Origin: Pseudofabraea citricarpa
Lineage: Eukaryota > Ascomycota > Leotiomycetes > Helotiales > Dermateaceae
Direction of reading: 5' to 3'
NCBI GenBank assembly: GCA_029641185.1
Contig: JAPWGK010000003.1
Location: 2,356,001 to 2,420,000, forward strand
DNA: 64,000 bases
Under the pieces are notes generated by a model that saw nothing but the letters and a program-made list of their open reading frames with translations, was not told the DNA's origin and made no database searches. The stretch's first letter is position 1. Every line of letters starts with the position of its first letter. Below are positions 25,078-36,887 of this stretch, piece by piece. The translations under genes were made by a program, and so were the position numbers.

Positions 25078-26228
25078 GTGGATATCTCCCTCCTCCTCAA
25101 GGCTCCAGACTCTAATGAGTCATCGGCTTCATCTACTCAAAGACATCACACAAGAGCGGCATCTGTCCCATCAGCAAACATACAACCAGAGCTTCCCTCC
25201 TATGCCACCGCTAGTGGTGGCGCCGGTGGGAAGCGCAACATGCCGCCTCATCCAGCAGAATCTCCAGCCAAGAAGCAGAGCAAGTGGTCGCCAGAAGAAG
25301 ATGCATTGATTATTGATCTAAGAGGCAGTGGTATGAAATGGGAAGACATTTCAAAGAGGCTTCCAGGACGTAGTGCTATTAGTTGTCGACTCCATTACCA
25401 GAATTACCTTGAAAGAAGGAGTGAATGGGACGAAGAACGAAAGAACAAGCTCGCAAGGCTTTACGAGAGGTAGTTACCTCCCTACTATTCCAGAGAGTGA
25501 TTATCAGCGCGCGAGAGCTGATAGCATCCCCTCTACTCACTGTTTGGAACAGGCTTCTAACATTCTATAGATTCAAGTCAGAGATGTGGGCCAAGGTTGC
25601 TGAAGAGATGGCAGTTCCATGGCGTGCTGCAGAAGCAATGCATTGGCAACTAGGGGAAGCTGACATGGCACGACGTGCTGGTGTTGTCCCCTTCTCTCTA
25701 TCCAGCGCCAGTCTGGATAACCAGCCACAGTCTTCTCATCACAACTCACCACAACGAGGCCATTCACACAGTCAGTCTCATTCAAGCACTATGAGTAGTG
25801 GCTCAACAGGGGGACCAAATTCTCGGTATGGTAGATCAACGCCTGGAAATTCACGACCGCTAAGTGGAAGCAGCGGTGGTGGATCGGCTCGATCAATCGC
25901 AGCTCGCAGAGAAAGCACCCCCAGATCTGTACCACCAGCAAGTCCAAGTGATGGAATGGCATTGGCTGCAATTCAAGGAGGGATGGCGATGGGAATGGGG
26001 ATGGGTCGAGGTCCGCAGCAGTTACCTAGTGTTGCTGAGATGACGACAGGTGTGAATCCATACAGCACTCCCGCTTATGCGATGTCGATGCCCATGGGAG
26101 GAGGCTACGGAACATCGAGCCCAGGACCTTTATTGCCTGCCATCGGATTCGCAGGAAGCCGGCCTGATATTAAGAGGAGAGGAAGTCCAGAGGTTGGCTC
26201 GCGCGAGACAAGTCGGAGGAGACAGTGA
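25078..26228 (+). CDS. Myb/SANT-domain DNA-binding protein (apparent GUG start)
   Basis: Exon 1 is 25078-25469, intron 25470-25570 (101 nt), exon 2 25571-26228; 349 aa if read from 25078. The Myb/SANT helix-turn-helix spans ~70-120: KWSPEEDALIIDLRGSGMKW, EDISKRLPGRSAISCRLHYQ, NYLERR. Splicing gives LYERFKSEMWAKVAEEMAVP, a second Myb-like helix pair, then a Ser/Gly/Met-rich disordered tail ending SRETSRRRQ. There is no AUG in frame between the upstream stop (25048) and 25240. The codon at 25078 is GTG, and the residues after it (DISLLLKAPDS) look like the N-terminus of many fungal regulators that start MDISxLL. Alternatives are AUG 25240 (295 aa, still with the Myb domain) or an unseen upstream exon. 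It is a probable nuclear transcription factor with unknown targets. Confidence 0.82.
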
Positions 26229-27658
26229 GTGGGTAGCACGACACGACTGAATGACCGATTGGACCTGATGGATGACGAAAAATTAACGGCTCTTTCTTGT
26301 ATGTTGTTTTCAAAGCATAAGCATGGCGTGGCATTGGTACGGGATGGCATGGGAATGAGGAATTTTCCCTTTTTGGTGATGTGTTCTGCATAACATACCT
26401 TGCTGGTGTTCTTTCGGTCTCTTGGGGGGTAAAGGGTGGGGTTCTGGGAAAAGGGCAAGAAAAACTCTGGAAAAGAAAGAAACGGTGCACTACTGGAGGT
26501 AACCTGTGGCTTTTCTTGCAATTGCTTTATAGAATGTATTAATAAAGCTTCTTTTACATGTCTCTCGTCCAGGTACTGACTCGTCCGGATCTTACTCGAC
26601 ATTGGCCTTGGTTGTGTCACTTTGTTCTTAGCCATAGCAAGTTGTGCTAAGCTGCACTGCATCTCTGCAGTGCTACACATGTTGTGTTTTGATAGAAGCC
26701 AAACGGGATAGTATTCTATGCAGGAGTCAAAAATATGCAGAGAAGGTAGCTAGCTGTTGTGTTTGCTGCAGCAGACAGAGCCATTACCACTTGAGAGGCT
26801 GAAAAACTTCCGGATGCACAATCATGTCTGTCTTGGGTTGACATTATCTCGTGTGACCCAGAACGCCACAAACTGGCTGGTGTTGGTGCCACTCTAAGAC
26901 AGCATGATGGCTTTTTTTTTGGCCTGTCTGCCCTAGTACCAAAACGCATGACTCGGCGATGGCATCTCAGAAGAAGGGTCCTGAAAGGTCTTGGAGTTGG
27001 GTTGGCAGGTTGGGTACCTAGGCCAAGGCACCACACGGCCCGCTGATGTCGCTTCTCGACCATCAGTTCATGAACCAGCCCAGCTTAACTAGCTTTAGTT
27101 GGGTTCTAGATTTCGCAAGAGTATCCTGAATAGGTCGGCTTGTAAACTCTCCACAAGTTGCTACTCTACGATCACGACTCAAATATATCCACAACTGCAA
27201 CTGTAGCTTGACGATATACATGGAGTGGGCTTGAGAGGTTTGTATGTAGTTGTTTTATTTTGATTTCTGAATTCGGAAAACATAATCGCTTGTTGCTTAT
27301 TGTGCTCTTGGGAATGTTTGCTTCGGCACAATCTATCGGGCACATGTGGTAGCGCATAAACATACCCTGCCTGCTCAATCCGATTGCCTGATGTCGCATA
27401 TATGGTGACGGCGAAGTCAAATGTGTTGGCCGTCTTGCTTGGAGACTCGTTAAGATATTTGAAGCTATGTGAGTGGCCAAAGGGCATTCTTTAGCTCGCC
27501 AAAGGGGTGGACCAGGTGCTCAGGGGGTGATGCCGAAGTGCGAGATTCTTCTGCAGGAGAATGCTAAAGCATTGTAACTCTAGCGCCTGGTAGCCTGGAA
27601 CCGGTGACAAGATCGTACGTGATTGTTGGATTCAGATCGCAAATAACAAACCTTGCCT
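26229..27658. other. 1.4-kb intergenic region between convergent genes
   Basis: Downstream of both the Myb gene and trm9. No domain-bearing ORF, RNA or repeat was recognised; the frames at 26105-26680 and 26716-27063 (minus) show no coding features. Confidence 0.55.
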
Positions 27659-28360
27659 TCATCCTTCTTTGGTCTTTCTTCGGGCAATCGCCCACCAGTT
27701 ATCCTTCTCATAGCCTGATTCAACAATCTCTCCGCCAATAGCAACGATATCTTCCTCCAACTCCCCTGATCGATAGAGGTGGTAATACCTCTGGAAAGTC
27801 TTCTCGGTTGCTTCTCCACTGGGGTTGTTCTTTTTGCCGATTTTCATGACCCATGGAACCATAATGTCTTGGTCATTGCCCTCATCCCACCCTCTGCGGC
27901 TGGTTTTTTGTTCCAGTGCCCAGGCATATATTAAAGCCTTGCCTCCGTCTCTTAAACAATCCAAGATGCATGATATAGCCTCTCTTCTCCGCTCCGTGGT
28001 GGACAAGTGGTGTATGACAGCGATACTGATCGCAAAGTCGAAGCTGGCAGCTGGGTGAGGCAGCGCAAGTGTGTCTGCTACCACTGCGGCGTGGGGCTGG
28101 TGCTGTGAAGCGATCTTTATGAGATTCGTGGAGCGGTCACTGCCTACTATGAAGACGTCACGATTGACGGGAAGGTATTTGCCATTCCCGCAGCCTACGT
28201 CCAGGCCGACTGAGCCAGGCGCAAGTGACTGGAGAAAATCTTTGACAATGGGCCATGGCATGTAACGAGTATTGGAGAAATGAGATGCGATCTGCTCATA
28301 TACTTCGTGGACGTGCTGCTCCTCGTATTTTTCGGGTGCAATATCTTCAGGGTTGGCCAT
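27659..28360 (-). CDS. trm9: tRNA (carboxymethyluridine-34-O)-methyltransferase Trm9
   Basis: Single exon, 233 aa, starting at the ATG at 28360 (MANPEDIAPEKYEEQHVHEV). The SAM-binding fold shows motif I VGLDVGCGNGKYLPVN, motif II IVGSDRS, and FDFAISIAVIHHLSTTERR. The conserved Trm9/ALKBH8 segments follow: GGKALIYAWALEQ, DIMVPWV and TFQRYYHLYRSGELEED. With Trm112 it completes mcm5U at the wobble position of tRNAs such as Arg-UCU and Glu-UUC in the cytoplasm. The frame continues upstream to an ATG at 28552, but that 64-residue extension includes a poly-Lys/Phe-type low-complexity stretch and lies in the likely leader, so the downstream start is preferred. It is divergent from the USP gene. Confidence 0.93.
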   Translation of the reverse strand: MANPEDIAPEKYEEQHVHEVYEQIASHFSNTRYMPWPIVKDFLQSLAPGSVGLDVGCGNGKYLPVNRDVFIVGSDRSTNLIKIASQHQPHAAVVADTLALPHPAASFDFAISIAVIHHLSTTERRREAISCILDCLRDGGKALIYAWALEQKTSRRGWDEGNDQDIMVPWVMKIGKKNNPSGEATEKTFQRYYHLYRSGELEEDIVAIGGEIVESGYEKDNWWAIARRKTKEG

Positions 28361-29034
28361 CTTGACTGACTTGTTCCAGAGTACCTTCTGAGATTGTGAC
28401 CAGGCCAGGTCCAAGAAATATAGGTGTTTGGTCGTTGGCGTATTTTCGGAAAATGATAGTGGACGAGGCGACGCCGGAACAAGTTTACGCCGGTCTACGG
28501 CAAAAAAAAAAAAGTTCACACGCACGGCTTTCGCCCAGACGTCACATTCCATTCCAACCTGTACGTTTTTCCAACCTCACTCACTCACAAGAGCAACAAG
28601 ATTGTGGTGAGGTACAAGCCCGCCAGTATTTTCCAACACAATTGCTCGAGATCCAAGCAAATTGCGCTTTCGTGATACTACGTGAGCATCTGGTATTACT
28701 CTCTACCAACCCATGCACCAACCCGCTGCGAGAAACGCCACCAGCCAACACGCGACTTCCAATGTCCCATATACAATTCTTGAATAAGCTCCATCGAGAG
28801 CAATTCTTTATTCTTGTTTATATAGCATCATAAACCCTGGAAACAAAGCAGCTTGGCATCAAAGCTGTGTTTTCGTTCCCAATAGGAGACTGTTCCTATT
28901 GTCACTCACCCACTCATCCACATAATCTTACCGAGACACATCCGCCATTGTCTATTGTCTATTGTCGTTGTGACGCAACAATTGGGGACTCGGCTGAATT
29001 CACTAGATATTGTATGAAAGAACAATACACACAG
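28361..29034. promoter_or_regulatory. Divergent promoter between trm9 and the USP gene
   Basis: This 674-bp region separates two start codons on opposite strands. It includes an A11 run at 28502-28512. In-frame ATGs upstream of 29035 exist, so the leader boundaries are uncertain. Confidence 0.5.
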
Positions 29035-30751
29035 ATGGCGACCAAAGCTCCTGCCTTTAAAAGGAGGGACTCGCTCCCAACTTTTCAACTTTCTCCTCCG
29101 TCGCGCTTTTCAAAGAAGTACATCGTTGGCCTTACCAAAGGACGCCCACAACCTTCTTTACAGACTTCTTCACAAACCAAAACCCCAAGTCAGAAAACCA
29201 CAATGGTCTCGACAACCACCAAACCTGGACACAAGTCCTCACTCAAACGCTCTCACCCTGGAGATGCCACGAACCCTCGTCCTCAGAAGATATCCAAGTG
29301 TGAGTTGTTTATAATCATTCCTCGGAGAACAAGTTTACTGATTATTCCATAGTAAAAGACTTGGAATTTGACGAGCCTTTTGGCACCGTCAAGACGGATG
29401 AAAGCTCTTACCAGAGGAGGAGAAAACTCTCCCCGTGGGCATCGGGAACCAAGAAGAGAAGATCCCTTGTAAGTTATCTCGCCTACAATCCCATTGCACT
29501 TGCTATTGATTTTTCATTTTATAACGCAAACTGCTTTACGGCTACCCAAAGCGTTTTGAACGTTTTGTACTTGCAATTGTTCAGTTTCCTCTTTCGATGG
29601 TGTCCAGCAACTAATGTCTTTACAGGCGGACAAAGTCAAGGTTGATCGGTCACTGATGCCGCCCTCTTCTCGCAAGGGCTTGGCCAACCTCACTGGCGCC
29701 CTCTGCTACCGGAGCAGCCTCATGCAAGTTCTCTTGCATCAGCCAAAGCTCGTTGCTTGGCTCAAGCGGTTCCACCAGCCTCACCAATGTAAGTTTTCAT
29801 ACGTTTAACCCGTTCAATTGTCTTCTGGAAGTAGACATCCAACTAATGTATCCTAGGCATTGCGGAGGTCCCTGCCCAATGTGTAACTTGCGGTCTACAC
29901 CAACTTTCAAAGGTGTATTGGAATGGTAGCAAGCAAGAACTCAATGCAGCATACCGGAGGATCCACGACCTCTTCAGAGCTCGTAAGTGTGTCCAAGAAT
30001 ATGACATTCCAGCACCCAATTGATGATTTGATAGTTGGCTGGTCAGCAGATGTTGCTTCTGGACAAGCAGATCCTGACGAGCAAGCTGGCTGGCTTTTCA
30101 ACCAGATCCGGACCGAGTTACCCACTTCGTAAGTTTCAAACTTTCCGATGTAACAAGTCATATGTTCATTATTTTAGGATCTCGTCGTACTTCGATGCCA
30201 TCCACCGCTCGGTAACCAACTCAGTAATTGAGTGTAGGAAGTGTGGCTACAAGTCGTCCAATGAGACGCACGAGCGGTCCTTCTCAGTGCCGATCCAACC
30301 AGTAATTCGTGGTGGTGCACTTGCAGATTACTTGAAGCAATACCTCATAGAGGTCATTGAAGACTACCGGTGCGAGAAATGTGGGGACAAGGGACGGAAG
30401 ACGCGGCGACATGAGATCGGCCATGGACCTGACGTCCTTGCCATACACCTCAAGAGATTCAATTGGGATGGGCGGAAGATTTCGAGAGCAGTGCCAATCA
30501 ACAAGATCCTGGATCTTAATCCTCACCGCGCCGCCACCAACAACGACAACCTCCAGTATGAACTAACGGGCATCATCAAGCATGCTGGATCCACTGGAGG
30601 TGGTCACTACATCTCTGTAGCCAAGGGCGTGGACGGAACTTGGAACGAGTTCGATGACCAGAAAAGATCAGCCACCGATGTGGAGGCTGCACGGGGCCAG
30701 AAAGGCACTTCTTTCACCCCATACATACTATTCTACCAGAGAAAACAATAA
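29035..30751 (+). CDS. USP-family ubiquitin C-terminal hydrolase with atypical Cys box
   Basis: Six exons: 29035-29299, 29353-29468, 29626-29788, 29857-29982, 30035-30128, 30178-30751 (introns of 53, 157, 68, 52 and 49 nt); 445 aa. Every junction keeps frame and joins conserved sequence (for example HQPHQ/CIAEV, DLFRA/LGWSADV, ELPTS/ISSYFDAI). The C19 fold is shown by the zinc-ribbon cysteines (CRKCGY, CEKCGD), VLAIHLKRFNWDGRKI, the His box GGGHYISVAK (~397) and WNEFDD (~413), then YILFYQR. The Cys box reads GLANLTGALCYRSSLMQ (Cys ~154) instead of GLxNLGNTCYMNSxLQ: one residue is inserted and the oxyanion Asn is absent. The first ~125 residues are basic and disordered. It probably removes ubiquitin from unknown substrates, with activity to be shown. 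An alternative start is 29014. Confidence 0.85.
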
Positions 30752-31821
30752 AAACCCAGTTGTATCTGACACATCTTGCGCATCTTCTTCCCGTGCTTGA
30801 AGCTGAATCACTTCATGAGTATGGTAGAGCACCTTCCGTAAGAGAATAACCTACCTTGAAAATGTAAGACACACAACACACCACCCCACTACACACTACA
30901 CGCTCCTTCGCCGTATCATCACATGAAATGCTTTTTAATGTTGCCATCTCTATTCACGTTGTCAGCCGTTCGAGACTGGGATTATTCCACCCAAGGTAAG
31001 TATAGACAGGAAGCCGCCTGGATTACGGCAAAATGTAGAGACCTCTCATAAAGGGAGGGACGAGAGATAGTTCCACAGCTCCCTTCATGAAAGCTTCTGT
31101 GATGGTCTCTGGTTCGTTGATTCGAGTAGCTAACGAGTGAGTAAGTAGTTTGTTGGTATGACATAGTATCTTCCTCGATAGCAAGAGAGAGTAAGAAAGA
31201 GTACACAGACAAGCTCACAGGATAGCTTTTGGTTTGGATTCGTGCTGTATACCCGTCAAGTAAATCACACAGCTCTGCCCCTATCTGGTCTCTCTAAGCT
31301 GCTTGTGTCGACTGCTCGCTCTTGCGTGATTTCCTCCGCGCCAACACCATGCTATGCTGTCAGCATGTTTAGAATCTCATAAAGTTATCTTGAATTCCTC
31401 CATCACTGGACTTACTGAATGAAGATAGGAATAGCTTGGCCGTCTACAAGTAAGTATAGCCTCCTAGGTAATTCATTCGGGGTAACAACCAAACGTGATA
31501 CCTCTTCTAAGCTTTGCTTGCCTTCCAGGAACTTTGTTAAAAAGAAATATTGCAAAATTGCGTCAATCACTGAGAAGACATCACGGATCGTAAAAGATAA
31601 AAACAATGGATGATAGCTAACAATCACTTTAGTCAATTGGAACAGGGGACCAAAACAACAATTTATCTACAATAAACTGGACTCAAAAACAAATGTTCAT
31701 TAGGTTGGTGAAGAATGCGACCGCTCGCTGCTGCCAAATTCCACATTATTGACAAGCGCTTAACTATGCACAGCCTGAATCTCTTCTCATAAAAACTCCA
31801 ACATATTCCTTTCTTCATTAC
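30752..31821. other. 1.07-kb intergenic region between convergent genes
   Basis: The space between the USP stop and the Ede1 stop. Nothing beyond short AT-rich frames was seen. Confidence 0.6.
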
Positions 31822-34800
31822 TTACGATTGACTCGCGAGGAAGTTCGCAGCCTAGAAAGGTATCAGCGAGTCAAATCATGTATTGATTCTATAATCAACT
31901 TACCCTTTCCAAATTGTAGTCATATTTCTCTAATGCTGCGAGAGCGTCATTTCTAGCATAACCCATTCCTGTGAGGTTCTTCAAGATGGGATCGTCATGT
32001 TCTCCGGCCTCGGTCAAAGCTCTGCCAATCTGGGGTCTCTCTGCCTCGGGGCTCAAGCTTGTCCCATTGCCCAATTGAGGCGTTGCCTCACTTGCTGGAT
32101 TGACTGCGTTTGCACCGACCTCTGAAGCTGGTTGTTGGTCAAGGCCGGCAAATATGGCATCCCAATCATGATTATCGTTGACGGTTGATGCGGCCGGTTG
32201 TTGCTGTTGTTGCATGGGGTGAGGAGATTGGGTAAAATCTCCAAAACCACTATTTCCACTTCCAAAATCATCACTATGCGCGTTTCCCTTCGCAGGAACA
32301 GGCGGACTATCGAACATAGCATTGAAGTCGTCCATACCAGATCTATCATTGACCGAAAGGTTGGCAAAATCATCATCTAAATCACCTTCCTTAGCGTCCT
32401 CCAAGTCATCAAATTCGTTATCGAAGTCATCGTCAAAAGGTACTTTTGCCGGAGGTGGAGGTACTGCCTGGGTTGAGGCCTGAGGAGCAGCAAAAGGTGC
32501 CTGAGTAGCAGTAGGCGAGGTTGAACTTGGAGCATGCTCTAGTGGTTGTGATATTGGGTCTTGACGTGATGGAATGAGCCCGGAGTATTGCTGGAGATCA
32601 GACTGGGTCTGCTCGGTGGGAGAGACGGTCTTATCGTAAGCTGGTGGTGACATTTGTGCTCCAGGTGTAGGAGGATCTAAACCCAGGCTTCGTGCAGATC
32701 CTTCTGTTGCAAGACCCGGTCGCGGTGCAAGAAAGTCACTGGTGCCATTACTCGTGCCAGTTGTCTGCTGTGCTATTGTCGGAACTTGTGAAGCACTGGC
32801 CTTTCGGGCATGGCCAGGAGAGGATGTGGTGAAATCATCATCAAACCCTCCATTCTCACTGGCACTATCACTGTCGTCATCATCTTCCAATTCTGCTATG
32901 GGTGGAAATTCCTTGTTGAAGCCCGCAGGCGCAGCACCAGAAGCAGAACCATCATTCGAAGATCCGGTTGTTAAAGGCTCTTGCTTCTTTGCAGAGCTTC
33001 CAAACCCAGCAAATGCGGCATCGAAGTCATCCTTCGCAGTACCTGAACGAACAGGCTCTTTCGTACTTGCAAACGGATCAGGTCTCTCGCTAAATCCACT
33101 GCCGCCAGTAGGCGTGGGCAAAATTTGTGAGTTTACATCACCAGGGAATGCACCAGGTATAGAATCCTTGTGTGCAGGAACTCTACTCTCACTAACAGTT
33201 GGTGAAGCAGTGGAATTGCGGTCTAATTCAGGCGATTGGCCTCTGGCAGGTTCAATTTGGCCTGCTACCGATGAGCCTGTAGGTGTTGCAGCGATAAATC
33301 CCGTAGGAGTATCAGCACCAGTGGATCCTTCGCCAAATCTACTGTTAGGTGCCGAAACTTGACGGGACGAAGTTACTGAATCATTGTGCTCTGGAAAGGG
33401 AAGAAAGCTAGAGTTCATTTGACGTGATTCTGGTGGGGGTGGAGGAACGCCAGCTTCAGGGATCTCTCGGGTAGAGCTTGGTGCAGGTGAAGATGGGCCG
33501 TCCTGTCTGAAGGAAGTTGGAGGTGTTGATTCACTAGAAGCCGCTGCTGCACCGAAGGATGGACCAAATACATCTTCAAAAGATCGCTCAGACTGTTTTG
33601 GCACCGCTGGAGACGCAGCGAAAGGAGAGTTAGAACTTTCCGAAGTGCTGGCCTGTCGTCGGAAGAAAGGATTATTCGCGCTAGACGTCGACAGAGCTGG
33701 GCTTGCAACTTGAACTGGTGGACTCTGGATCCTGGTAGCTGCAGCAAGAGCTTGGGTATCTTCTTCGATGCTCTTATTCAGCTCGATGGCTTCTTGCTTT
33801 AGCTTTTCTCGTTCTTGTTCATTTGTTGCAAGCTGCTTCTTATTAATTGCAACCAGGCCCTTCTGCTGGCGAGCATCCGACCTTAATTTTTCCAGAGATG
33901 GTTTCATTTGAGAAATCTCAGCATTGATAACACGCATTCGTTCCTTGAGACTTGCATTTTCTTGCTGGTCTGCTTGTAATGCTGTGACAGTATCGCGGTG
34001 CTGAGTCTGCAGATCTTGGTAGGTACCTTCGAGCATAGCCATTTCAGTTTGCAACTTCTTGGTCTCGTTGCGCGAAGCTATGAGCCTGTCCTGTAGACTC
34101 TTAACGTCTCTTGCCTCTTGCTCGTAAACAGTTCTCAACTGAGCTAAACGAGTTTCGAATTCTTGCTTCCTGGAGTTTGCTTCACCCAACTCGTTTTGTG
34201 AATTAACTCGTTGACCCTGCACTTCCTGCATCTGCTTGGATAGCGTACCGACTTGATTAGATAAGTTTGCGAGCTCGGTGGTCTCACTTGTCAACTTATT
34301 GCTGATTTCTGGATCATTATCACCAAGTAGATCTTCGGAGGCCGAGTGCTGTTGCTGTATAGCTCGTGGTGCCATGTGACCACTTGAATTATTTGAACCA
34401 CCCGTCGCATTGTAGCTCAAACTCTGTCCAAAGGAAGACGATGGTGCGAAAGGCTTGAACATGGTCGAAGCTTGAGGCGACTGCTGTACTGGTGATGCTG
34501 GGCTCATAGGGGGTGCAGCTCCAAATGGATCTGTGTTTAATTGACGTGGTGCAAATGAACCAGATCCTCCAGTAGATTGTGCTACTTGAGCACCTGGCGC
34601 TGGTGGTGATGCCAATGCGTCCAAGCCGAACAAGTCGTCAGCAGCTGACTTGGCCATAGTAGGCGCAGGGGCATCAAAATCAGGAGCCGTCGGGAGTGCA
34701 GTGGGTCTAACTTGGTTCCGCATACTTGGAGGTATCAAATTCGGAGGTAAAGTTGCTGGTAGTGCATCTCGTCCATCCCGTCGACTTCTCTGTTGACGAA

Positions 34801-36096
34801 TGAGGTACATGGCAACAGCAAACTCATCTCTTGTCAAGTGACCGGCAGAGTTGATATCAGCAAGGTCCCATATCTGCGCCAAAGCCTCTTCTGGTAGTTT
34901 GGATTCGCTGAAAAAAGGTACTGCCTCGTCTCCAGTGATGTAACCTTTATTGGATCTGTCGAGCCCAGCATAAATACTGTCAAACTTTTGCTTATCGGAA
35001 GGAGTAATTGCCCAGTCATGAGTGATACCTGTTCCCTGAGGAGCCATCTGAGGAGCACCATATGCACCACGGCTCAGAGGGCTACCAGCACGACCACCTG
35101 CGCCACTAAACTGCCTAGGGATGGCAGACATAGCATTGGCACCAGATGATTGTCTACTGGGCGCACGTCGAGCAGCAGCTTCATAAAGACCGGCTGGGAG
35201 TACATTGGGAAGAGCTCTCAATGCGCCTGTTTTAAAAGATGCCAGCAAATGCATTGCAATGACAAACTCCGTAACCATAAGGGCTCCCCGCTGTTCTGTA
35301 TCTGCAAGATTCCATATTCTGCCCAAAGTCTCATTTGGAAGTCCTGCACGCTCAAAGATCTGCTTCGCCTGCTCTCCTGGGAGAACTCCATTCTGTGCTC
35401 CAGACTTCTCGAATAAAGCTGCATATTGATTGACCTTATCGGGTGTCAAAGGGGGAACCCGTATAGGGCCGGATCCGCTCCCCTGCGGTTGTAATGCGCT
35501 GGGGGGAGGACCTGGAGGAGGTTGGATTGTTGTATTAGGGCCACCTGGTCCACCTTCGAACTTAGGAAGAGGGCCAGGTCGAAGAGCTAGGTCGGGGGTG
35601 GGATCTCGCCCAGCCTGGTAATGGCCTATCAATCGTAGAACTATTCCAAAGCCCGCAGGTGTAAGCAATCCTCGGTTCTCAGAATCTGCAATCTGCCATA
35701 TCTACAGAAGATCAGACGTTAGCATGTTACTCCAAATCGACTCAGCTCCCGGAGGCTGGGGATGGTCCTATTGCACCCCTCCATAGAGTAAACCCACCTC
35801 TCCAAGTATGCGCGGCTCCAACCTTGTCTTTTCAAAGAACTTGACCGCAACTTCTCCTGTGACTACTCCAATATTCTCGGTGTCGGCTTGTCGAAAGAGC
35901 TGGCCGAAGACGCGCTTCTCCTCCGGCGTGAGGTTGAGACTCGGCGCGGCTGTAATCATGTCAGTGTTATCAGCAGATAGGAACGATTGCCAGATGTCAT
36001 AGCAGAATCCTTAATATAGAAAAGAACTGATCCGATAGATGGAGGAGTTCACATGGAAACAAGCGTAAACAAATACTCACTTGGGTCGTCCGCCAT
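31822..36096 (-). CDS. ede1: Ede1-like endocytic scaffold (three EH domains, coiled coil, UBA)
   Basis: Four minus-strand exons: 36096-36081 (16 nt), 35949-35798, 35701-31904, 31851-31822 (30 nt); 1331 aa (yeast Ede1 1381). EH1 is split by the intron at 35797-35702 (EKRVFGQLFRQAD, then LGEIWQIADSENRGLLTPAG). EH2 lies at ~142-235 (VNQYAALFEKSG, IWNLADTEQRGALMVTEFV) and EH3 at ~285-375 (KQKFDSIYAGLDRSNKGYIT, IWDLADINSAGHLTRDEFAV). A coiled coil runs ~520-730, then a long Ser/Pro-rich region with acidic DDDFDNEFDD patches. The C-terminal UBA domain (ILKNLTGMGYARNDALAALE) is completed only by the last exon (AANFLASQS). Ede1 organises early clathrin-coated sites by binding NPF adaptors and ubiquitin, and drives condensate formation. 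Confidence 0.95.
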
Positions 36097-36887
36097 TGCG
36101 CCTTTAGGAACCTCCTGAAGCTCGTTGGTGTGTGGATGCAAGGGCTGTGACGGTATCAATTACAGATTGGAAGCTGCAGAGGCTCTTGCTCGATGTTTAC
36201 TCAAGCTCCAAAAGCCGTTGACAAGAGCTAGTCGACCAAGGAGGACAATGTTCTTCTGGTGAATGGGGTAGGCCGTTTATGAGGAAGCTGCCGCACCTCC
36301 CAAGCGAGAAGCCGCGCCAACGGGATGATGACAGAAAACCGGCCCCGAAGCTCTATGGTTTCCTATTTGTTATTTGGGACGAACGTGCATTGCTGTGCAT
36401 GTCAAAAGCAGGGCTTGCAGGTCATCTGGGGTATTTGTATGGGCGCACAAAATGCATTTTCGATGTTCACGACGCCGCACTGGTAGTTCTCAATCCGATA
36501 GGCTGCTGAAATACTCTATTGGTCTTTGTAAGTGAAACACACACTCGCTATTTCGGGGCTGCGAATGGGAACTTCACAGCATCTTGCTTGCAGGTCGACT
36601 GTATCACATGCCATATGGCCACCAATAGTGTGAAGGTGGAAAGTACTATAGACGACGTACTGCTTCTAATGCTGTCTGTCTGAATTACAAAGAAGAAGTG
36701 TTTATCAGTCTGCGCAAAAGAACTCCACTCCATAATTGCTCAATGAAAAGGAAAGGACCTTCCGGCCCAGAAAACACGACAAGCTCCAGCACTCCGGAAA
36801 GTAGTATCATGTTCCCTAAAGAAGTACGAAATTTTGCGTTTCAAGTATGTGATCTCCTAGGAGATTAACATGCAAGCTAGCTTCAAT
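36097..36887. other. Intergenic region: Ede1 promoter and alpha-tubulin 3' end
   Basis: Both flanking genes are on the minus strand. No additional gene was recognised. Confidence 0.6.

Noticed and set aside
27659..28552. Longer Trm9 frame starting at 28552
   Set aside because: The extra 64 residues are compositionally odd, include a Phe run from a poly-A/T tract, and the conserved family start lies at 28360.
35150..35429. Plus-strand frames inside the Ede1 gene
   Set aside because: Antisense shadows of the EH2 coding exon.
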